Shown: positions 58,701-64,000 of the stretch, one piece after another
How positions within the stretch are numbered: the first letter of the stretch is position 1
How the letters are laid out: the number at the start of each line of letters is the position of its first letter
From: Onthophagus taurus
Lineage: Eukaryota > Arthropoda > Insecta > Coleoptera > Scarabaeidae
NCBI RefSeq assembly: GCF_036711975.1
Contig: NC_091967.1
Span: 7,316,001-7,380,000 of the forward strand
Reading direction: 5' to 3'
DNA length: 64,000 bases
Program-made: the position numbers and the translations under genes
Notes under the pieces: generated by a model
What the model was told of the DNA's origin: nothing
Database searches by the model: none
Seen by the model: only the letters and a program-made list of their open reading frames with translations

Positions 58701-61516
58701 GCGAGCTCGCGGTCCGGGGCATTACTCATCCGAACATTTTCAACGATTGCACACGATCTAAATTTCTCTTAATAAACATTAAGTAAAGAGAGAGGCGTCT
58801 ATTTGAATTGATGATCAAACTTCCTTTTTATGGATTTTCTCGCTTTTAATTTTGTTTTGCTTTAAATTTATATTTAAAGGTCAAATTTAATTTGTGTTAA
58901 AAATGGAACACATCTTAAAAATGTTTAAAAAGTTTAAAAAACTTAATCAAGGTTGTATACATCGGTGCGCAAAATTAAATTTCTTATCATAATTTATTCA
59001 AAGAATTTAACTCTATGACTCTGATTAAAGATTTCAGAGAAGAATGCTGATGATTAATATAGTACATTTATTCCGTTTCTTAAATTCTTCAAACACAGTA
59101 CGAGTTCTACATTCAAATGCGTGAATTGTATCTAATAAAATGATGCCTAGAGGCTGAAAACGTGGATTAACAAACGGCACTCTTCTATCACTGCCAAGTA
59201 AAGTATTCTCTTCAGAATAATCCTGAATTGGATTAAAGACTCCGTGGAAAGCGTTTGAGGAGGGAGCAAGCAAGATTGCGCAAACACCGAAGTTGCGTCG
59301 ATCTTATCAATACAATCCGCATAATTACTGAGGAGAGTGCAGAATGTCAGAGTACCCTAGAAGAACATGGGACCCCTCTGAAAATCATCAGTGTTATCAG
59401 GGAGTTATATGAAGGGTATGACTGTCAAGTGGTGCATAATAAAAAACTTTCCGACCCTATCCACTCAAATGCTGGAGCGAAACAAGGGTCCATTCTGTCA
59501 CGCTTAGATGCAACATAAACTTTTAGGATCTTAAGTTTGCGGACGATATTTGTCAGAGATTTTGAGACATGGAGGTAAAACTGAGAAGACACAATGGCTG
59601 AATGACGGCAAACGTTCAATTTGTTTAATTTATTTTCTTGATTTGTTATATTTCCCTTAATGTAGACTTTTATGTATGGAGATTGAAATACTTCATTAGA
59701 CAGCAGTAAAGATGAGTCTTTCACAATTATAGGGAATGTCAATGTCTTGTTTCTGGGAATAGAACAAGAATAGCCTGATAGAGTCAATAGAAGAATTGTA
59801 GAATTGCAGAAATTAATGGGAAGTCATTATAACCTTTATTGTATTAATGATGATTTCGACATTCTTGTAAGCCTTTCCAGATGATGACAATGCACTAAAT
59901 CTTGTTCCATGTAAAGTTGAAGCGCTTCTTGTGAACTAAAATCAAACTCTTCGTAGTGTTCATTTTCCTGTAACAACAAAAATAGTTAGTTTAAAGCTTA
60001 TTGAAAAATGTGTATATTTAAAACTTACCAATAGCTGACTGTCCTATTCCTGGTGCTTCACCTCTTCATTCTTCCTGAAAGAACTTATTTTGAGCAATAA
60101 GTGCTACTCCACAAGCCAATCTATGTCTCTTTAGATGACATTACGACGATCTTCTATTTATACTCGATTTTAGGTATATAAACCAACAGTTCAACATCTT
60201 GTTATTAATCTTCCACCTGATAATTCTTCGCAAATCGTACACATATTCTTATGTTTTGTATTATTTGCTTTCAAGTTTCATTCGATATTCCTCATTTGCA
60301 CAAGCTATTAGCTCTGGACTAACACTTATCTCGAGTATGTTTATCGATAGAAGTGAAATGGTTTAAAGTTTCAAAAATGGCATTTTTCGTATCTTACACT
60401 AAGTTAACATTTTGCCCAAAGGAAGCGACATACTAGGTGTACATATTGTCAAGTATGTTCCGTCAATCGCCGACTTTTTCTTTGAATTGTATCCTTAAGA
60501 ATTAAGATTAACAACAGAGTTGTATGGTTTAGAGTTGCCACAGCTAACTGTTGACAGAAGCAAGAAATAAATGCTTCAACACTCCTTTTCATACTGTAAC
60601 CACGCCTTATATACCAACGAATATGATGCACCTTCTTTTCTTTTTCAAAAAATAATCTTTAAGTCACGATATAGCTTCAGACATTTTGAAACACATACAA
60701 ATTAACTTAATAATAAACAATTTCCAGAAAATTAGCTATAAACTATACAAAGAAAACAGAACATTTCTCAAACATTCTGAGAAAACTGATAAGACATGCT
60801 TATTTTGAAAAAACTTACAACATAATTAACAAACAATAACATGTCATAACTATTTAAGGTAATGATGTATAAAAATATAAATTGCTCACAAATTTGATAA
60901 GGCACGAACAAAGTCAAAAATATCCGAATTTGAATTATTATTTTAAAGCCCTATGAATCGCGATGTAAAAATATCGATAAAAAACCCGCACCAGACTATG
61001 ATTCATCAAATAAAACGACTTAATGTCAAGTAGGAGAGGAGATTTTTAATTCCTTTATATGTTTCAACCTGCACTTATGATGTAAGTCTATTATAATAAC
61101 AAATCGATATTACATTTAAAAAAAAGGAACAAAATGGCAGCTTCGCAGGTCGAAGGAAAAATCCGTTCGTAGTTGAAATATTTTTTCGAAAAAAACCGTT
61201 TCGGATAAAAACTCGTTAATTGCATAGCGGAGCCAGCGTAGCGAGACCAAAGTGAAAATTAAAACCGTATACACTACTTGAGTATAGACACGAAATTTTT
61301 CAGCGATTTAGAATTGAGCTATTTTTAAAAAGATTGTTCGATTATTTTGTTTTAATGCGATTTACTCACCGCTATCGATATACAGTTGTCGTCTGATCCC
61401 GATGGAAATTTTACGATAAATTTCGATCCAGCTTTTTCTTCGCTATCATTTAGGGGCCGAAACCTGCACACCACCTTAATACTGTCCTCGGCCGGGATCT
61501 CGCGTTCACCCGACAT
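49742..61516 (-). CDS. Khc: Kinesin-1 heavy chain
   Basis: Eleven exons: 61516-61370, 55771-55456, 55396-55253, 55194-54816, 54766-54525, 54463-53613, 53330-53173, 53074-52973, 50926-50809, 50736-50477, 49973-49742; 982 residues, close to fly Khc. Motor domain (about 10-330): P-loop [13 protein letters not shown], switch I NEHSSRSH, switch [29 protein letters not shown]. Neck-linker [15 protein letters not shown], then coiled coils to about 930, the light-chain and cargo regions ([20 protein letters not shown]), and the tail with the autoinhibitory QIAKPIR. It moves cargo to microtubule plus ends. The donor closing exon 8 is the weak GTCAGT (52972), required by phase. The 5.6-kb first intron holds LINE remnants. 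MSGERE at 61516 is chosen over an in-frame upstream ATG by homology. Confidence 0.96.
53392..53505. repeat. CTAG-rich fold-back repeat, copy F (decayed arm)
   Basis: TAGTTGTTATTCAGCATTAG and ATTATTGTATATATTTTTTT, followed by AAAACTAGAAACGTTCC and AAGCTAAACCC, match one arm of the family. It lies in a Khc intron. Confidence 0.6.
56484..56800 (-). mobile_element. Non-LTR reverse transcriptase fragment (Jockey-like)
   Basis: The minus-strand frame contains [12 protein letters not shown] (RT motif B') and [15 protein letters not shown] (the catalytic F/YADD motif C) at normal spacing for a Jockey-clade LINE. There is no endonuclease or upstream RT motif nearby, so it is a short remnant. Confidence 0.75.
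58230..58770. promoter_or_regulatory. GC-rich island with CRE-like sites and a 14-bp palindrome
   Basis: Within an AT-rich intron this stretch has (GA) repeats at about 58258-58273, TGACGTCA at 58603-58610, TGACGTC at 58622, GGCGGCAGGGCC and the perfect palindrome CCGCGAGCTCGCGG at 58699-58712. No frame is open. It resembles an enhancer or alternative promoter; the function is inferred. Confidence 0.4.
59240..59520 (+). mobile_element. Non-LTR reverse transcriptase fragment (RTE/CR1-like), internally deleted
   Basis: The frame reads [20 protein letters not shown] (RT block 1-2) then directly [20 protein letters not shown] and AKQGSILS. The usual segment with the first catalytic Asp (FxDFxKAFD) between them is absent. 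Short, decayed copy. Confidence 0.72.
59843..60160 (-). pseudogene. Possible small spliced transcript in Khc intron 1
   Basis: On the minus strand TATAAATAG (about 60149-60157) is followed by a segment ending at a good donor (TATTG|GTAAGT near 60029), an acceptor TTGTTACAG near 59971 and an open segment reading [20 protein letters not shown], then a stop near 59843. No ATG leads into that frame: the joined frame meets a stop shortly upstream. It may be a decayed gene or a noncoding RNA. No family recognised. Confidence 0.3.
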
Positions 61517-61851
61517 TTCTTTAATTTTACGCACCACACACAACGCGGCCGTATAATAACTATTTATATCGAATTTATTTTATAAATAAAAACTAATTAA
61601 ACCTAAAGGGAACGCATTTGTGTGTTGTAAAAAAGCCGACCACCGCTCGTCTACTGACGTTTCGTTTTCAGCACAGCAGTTCGCCGGCCATTTTGCCGCA
61701 ATTCGACAAAAATTGTTCAATCGACGCAATGTCGATAATGTAGGAAACGTTATAGTAAAACAGAAAACTACATTACCGACATAAATGTAAATATTTTTTA
61801 AGATTAATTTCATACGATATTAAGGATATTAATTAAAAAAAAAATATTTTA

Positions 61852-62394
61852 TTATTTTTCTAAATTCTAAAAAATCAAATACCATATTTACTTCTTCATG
61901 ATAATCTGTAGCTTCCTAACCATCAAATACTTCCAAGACCGAAAAAGTTTGATTAACAATAAAGCTAGGTTAGGTTTTAATAAATTTATTAAAGTTAACA
62001 ATTAGTAATACTTTAATGCTTGTAATAATTAATAATTAAAGAAAAAAGATATTTTAATTTGAATCAGACGATGGTATAAAAAATATTAAAACTAAAAAAT
62101 TTAATTCCAAGAAGTGTTTATTATTAATTAACAGTATTATAAAAATTAAACTACGTAGGAAACGTGTTTAACATGTAATACGAAAGTTAACCTAGAAAGA
62201 ATTTTACTAAAATTAACATAGAACAAAAGGAATAATCTCTAACCTAACCTCTCCTAACCTTAAAAATAAGTCTGCATTAATGAATGTGTTTGAGGGCGTC
62301 AATAAAAATAAAACGAACATAGAATCGAAAATAAAAATAAATAAGCTGAAACTTTCATTCACTGTACGAATCAGATCAAGTGAAAAATCATAAT
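61852..62394. other. Khc-zinc-finger intergenic region
   Basis: AT-rich spacer containing 3' UTR of the zinc-finger gene (minus strand). TAACCTAACCT-type words near 62240-62260 resemble insect telomere repeats but are too short to be an array. Confidence 0.4.
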
Positions 62395-64000
62395 TTAAAA
62401 CGGATGTGTAGCTATAATATGGTTCCGTAAATCTTTGGCTATAGTAAAACTAGCAAAACAAATCGAACACGTGAACAATTTTGTAGCTGGTTTCGGTGTT
62501 GTTTCCTGTTTCATTGGCTGTGTTGCACCCATCGACATTTTTTGCCGATCATGAACTTTAAGATGCATCGCTAGAGCATTTTGCTTTTCGAAGAACCGAT
62601 TACACTCATGACATTTTATTTTCCCAACAGTATTATACTGTGGATGGAACGTATTGATATGCATATTAAAAGCGTTGCATTTCGGGAACATTTTCGGGCA
62701 ATATTTACATTTGAATAATAGCTGTGGTGGCAACGCGTGTAATTTTTGATGTTCATCAAACGCTTCGTTTGTAGCAAATTCAATTTGACATGTTGTACAT
62801 TTCGGAGTAATTAATGTCGCGTTTACGTTCCGATGTACTTCCAAAACGTGAATTTGTAAGGCGGTATCTGTGGAAAATGATAATCCACATACTTTGCAGG
62901 TATTCCTAGCTTTAAATGGCATTACTGTAGGTTGTTGTTGCGGTTCTTCTTTAATTTCTCTTAATAACTTCGGATTAGTCGGTTGTTGTAGTTGTTGATG
63001 GTGATTTTCATTGATGTTGTATCCTTTTGGTTGTGGTTTCAAAGCGTAATTTAATGGCGAGTTCAAGTTATTTGTACGTTTATGCCATCCCTGGTGCGAA
63101 CATAAAGCATTTGAACTTACAAAACTTTTGTTACAAATATTACAGTCGTATTTCTTCGCATGTTGTTGCTTCGGTTTATTTTGCTTAATAACTTCATCGT
63201 GTTCTTCTAACATATGATCGCATAAAGCGTTCGTCGACGAAAATGGTATCTTACAATATTTACAAAAATAGAAACATCCCGCTTTCTTAATTGGAGCCGC
63301 ATTCAAATTATCCACTTTTTCGTGTTTTTGTTTATGCTTAATATAACCCAATTGCGTTATAAATATTCTTGAACATAATTCGCATGTTTTCAAGTTAGGT
63401 TTGATATCGACATCATCTTCGATACTCTCGGTATCACCTAAGTTCTCGTTAACATGTTCTTGTTTATGTTTTTGGAGTTCTTGATAACCTTGACATGCTT
63501 GGTGACAAATATCACACCAGAAAGTCTTTGTTGATTTTCCAGTTTTCGAAACGGATCTACCACCTGCAATGTTTACACCGTGCGTCTTTAAGTGTGTTTT
63601 CAAGTTGTATTTGGTTGAAAAAACTTTAAAGCAACGTTTGCAGGTGAAATAATCATCATCTTCATCGTTTTGTTCTTCAACGGCTTTGGGGTCTTTTTGT
63701 AACTCGGTTTTATTTTTGGCTGAATGTCTGAAATGCATCGCTCGATGGGAATGGTACGCAGCGTTTGTAGAACACACTTTATCACAAATGTCGCACTTGT
63801 AAGATTGCTGGGGTACCGTCCGATTCGGATGGTGACGTTTATTATGTAACCATAGCCCCTTCGCGCTTAAATAATGTCTGTTGCAATCTTCGCAAGAGTG
63901 TTTTAGACGTTTCGATGATGAAGATTCGAAACCATCTTCCGATCTTGGTCTGCCAATATCAGGTTCCCTTTTAACAACCACATAATGTTTGGATAAATGT
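62395..64000 (-). CDS. C2H2 zinc-finger protein, 12 fingers, 5' end outside the window
   Basis: The open frame runs from the right edge to the stop at 62395, about 535 residues without an intron. The codons before VVVKREPD continue open to the edge (HLSKHY), and no ATG precedes the first finger in this frame, so the start is missing. Twelve C2H2 fingers are visible, from CEDCNRHYLSAKGLWLHNK to CSICFASFTIAKDLRNHI; many share the pattern FSSTNALxxH (STNAAYHSH, SSTNALCDH, SSNALCSH, STDTALQIH). Linkers are long and acidic or Gln-rich rather than the TGEKP type. VKREP could be a SUMO site. The protein is probably a nuclear DNA-binding factor; no orthologue recognised. Confidence 0.85.
   Translation of the reverse strand, partial: HLSKHYVVVKREPDIGRPRSEDGFESSSSKRLKHSCEDCNRHYLSAKGLWLHNKRHHPNRTVPQQSYKCDICDKVCSTNAAYHSHRAMHFRHSAKNKTELQKDPKAVEEQNDEDDDYFTCKRCFKVFSTKYNLKTHLKTHGVNIAGGRSVSKTGKSTKTFWCDICHQACQGYQELQKHKQEHVNENLGDTESIEDDVDIKPNLKTCELCSRIFITQLGYIKHKQKHEKVDNLNAAPIKKAGCFYFCKYCKIPFSSTNALCDHMLEEHDEVIKQNKPKQQHAKKYDCNICNKSFVSSNALCSHQGWHKRTNNLNSPLNYALKPQPKGYNINENHHQQLQQPTNPKLLREIKEEPQQQPTVMPFKARNTCKVCGLSFSTDTALQIHVLEVHRNVNATLITPKCTTCQIEFATNEAFDEHQKLHALPPQLLFKCKYCPKMFPKCNAFNMHINTFHPQYNTVGKIKCHECNRFFEKQNALAMHLKVHDRQKMSMGATQPMKQETTPKPATKLFTCSICFASFTIAKDLRNHIIATHPF

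Larger units (their letters stand above)
55772..61369. other. Khc intron 1 (5.6 kb)
   Basis: Contains LINE fragments at 56.5-56.8 and 59.25-59.5 kb, a GC-richer island at about 58.2-58.8 kb, and short minus-strand segments with TATA boxes near 60.15 and 60.61 kb. The remainder is AT-rich with nothing recognised. Confidence 0.6.

Noticed and set aside
56484-59520. A retroviral or LTR element in Khc intron 1
   Set aside because: The reverse transcriptase fragments carry non-LTR motifs ([11 protein letters not shown] with [14 protein letters not shown]) and there are no LTRs, gag or integrase.
62240-62262. Telomere-like CCTAA words
   Set aside because: Only a few irregular repeats within an ordinary intergenic spacer; not an array.

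Overview
The window is insect nuclear DNA. It is AT-rich, with many short GT–AG introns, genes on both strands, and protein families matching insect orthologues: a 982-residue kinesin heavy chain, Ref1/Aly, Nmnat with alternative C-termini, and an EpsinR locus that carries Tel2. A beetle is my best guess, but nothing in the sequence proves the order. I saw no LTR retroelement, Polinton, CRISPR array, rRNA or tRNA. Coding models were built by hand from splice sites, and reading phase closes for every multi-exon gene.

Left part (1-27.4 kb): DENND2-type Rab GEF (+), sedoheptulokinase (+), auxilin/cyclin-G-associated kinase (-, 15 exons, with an intronless serine protease homologue nested antisense in intron 6), then BBIP1 and LMBRD2 (+) with only six bases between the stop of one and the start of the next. 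Nmnat (-) follows, with two alternative last exons. Auxilin/BBIP1 and Nmnat/EpsinR are head-to-head pairs about 0.4 kb apart.

Middle part (27.4-46 kb): EpsinR (lqfR/CLINT1) with a large alternative terminal exon encoding Tel2, then Ref1/Aly (-), beta4GalT7 (-), IFRD (+), an Asrgl1-type asparaginase (+) and RpS15A (+, with a TOP-like start).

Right part (46-64 kb): 3.8 kb without a recognised gene, kinesin heavy chain (-, 11 exons, 5.6 kb first intron with LINE scraps and a GC-rich island), and a 12-finger C2H2 protein (-) that runs off the right edge.

Mobile DNA: a hAT-type element with a perfect 8-bp target duplication in a DENND2 intron; a Penelope-like retroelement with inverted terminal repeats that carry hammerhead-ribozyme-like motifs, itself invaded by an IS630/mariner-type element; pogo-type TIR pieces; LINE fragments; and a CTAG-rich fold-back repeat in at least six places, one of them split by a 558-bp TIR element.

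Most striking: the EpsinR-Tel2 fusion architecture, the BBIP1-LMBRD2 dicistron with an overlapping upstream ORF, an Nmnat tail exon resembling a piggyBac Cys-rich domain, and the hammerhead-like Penelope termini. The genes are mostly unrelated housekeeping functions. The shared theme is membrane traffic: DENND2, auxilin and EpsinR with clathrin/Rab steps, kinesin with cargo transport, and BBIP1 with ciliary traffic.
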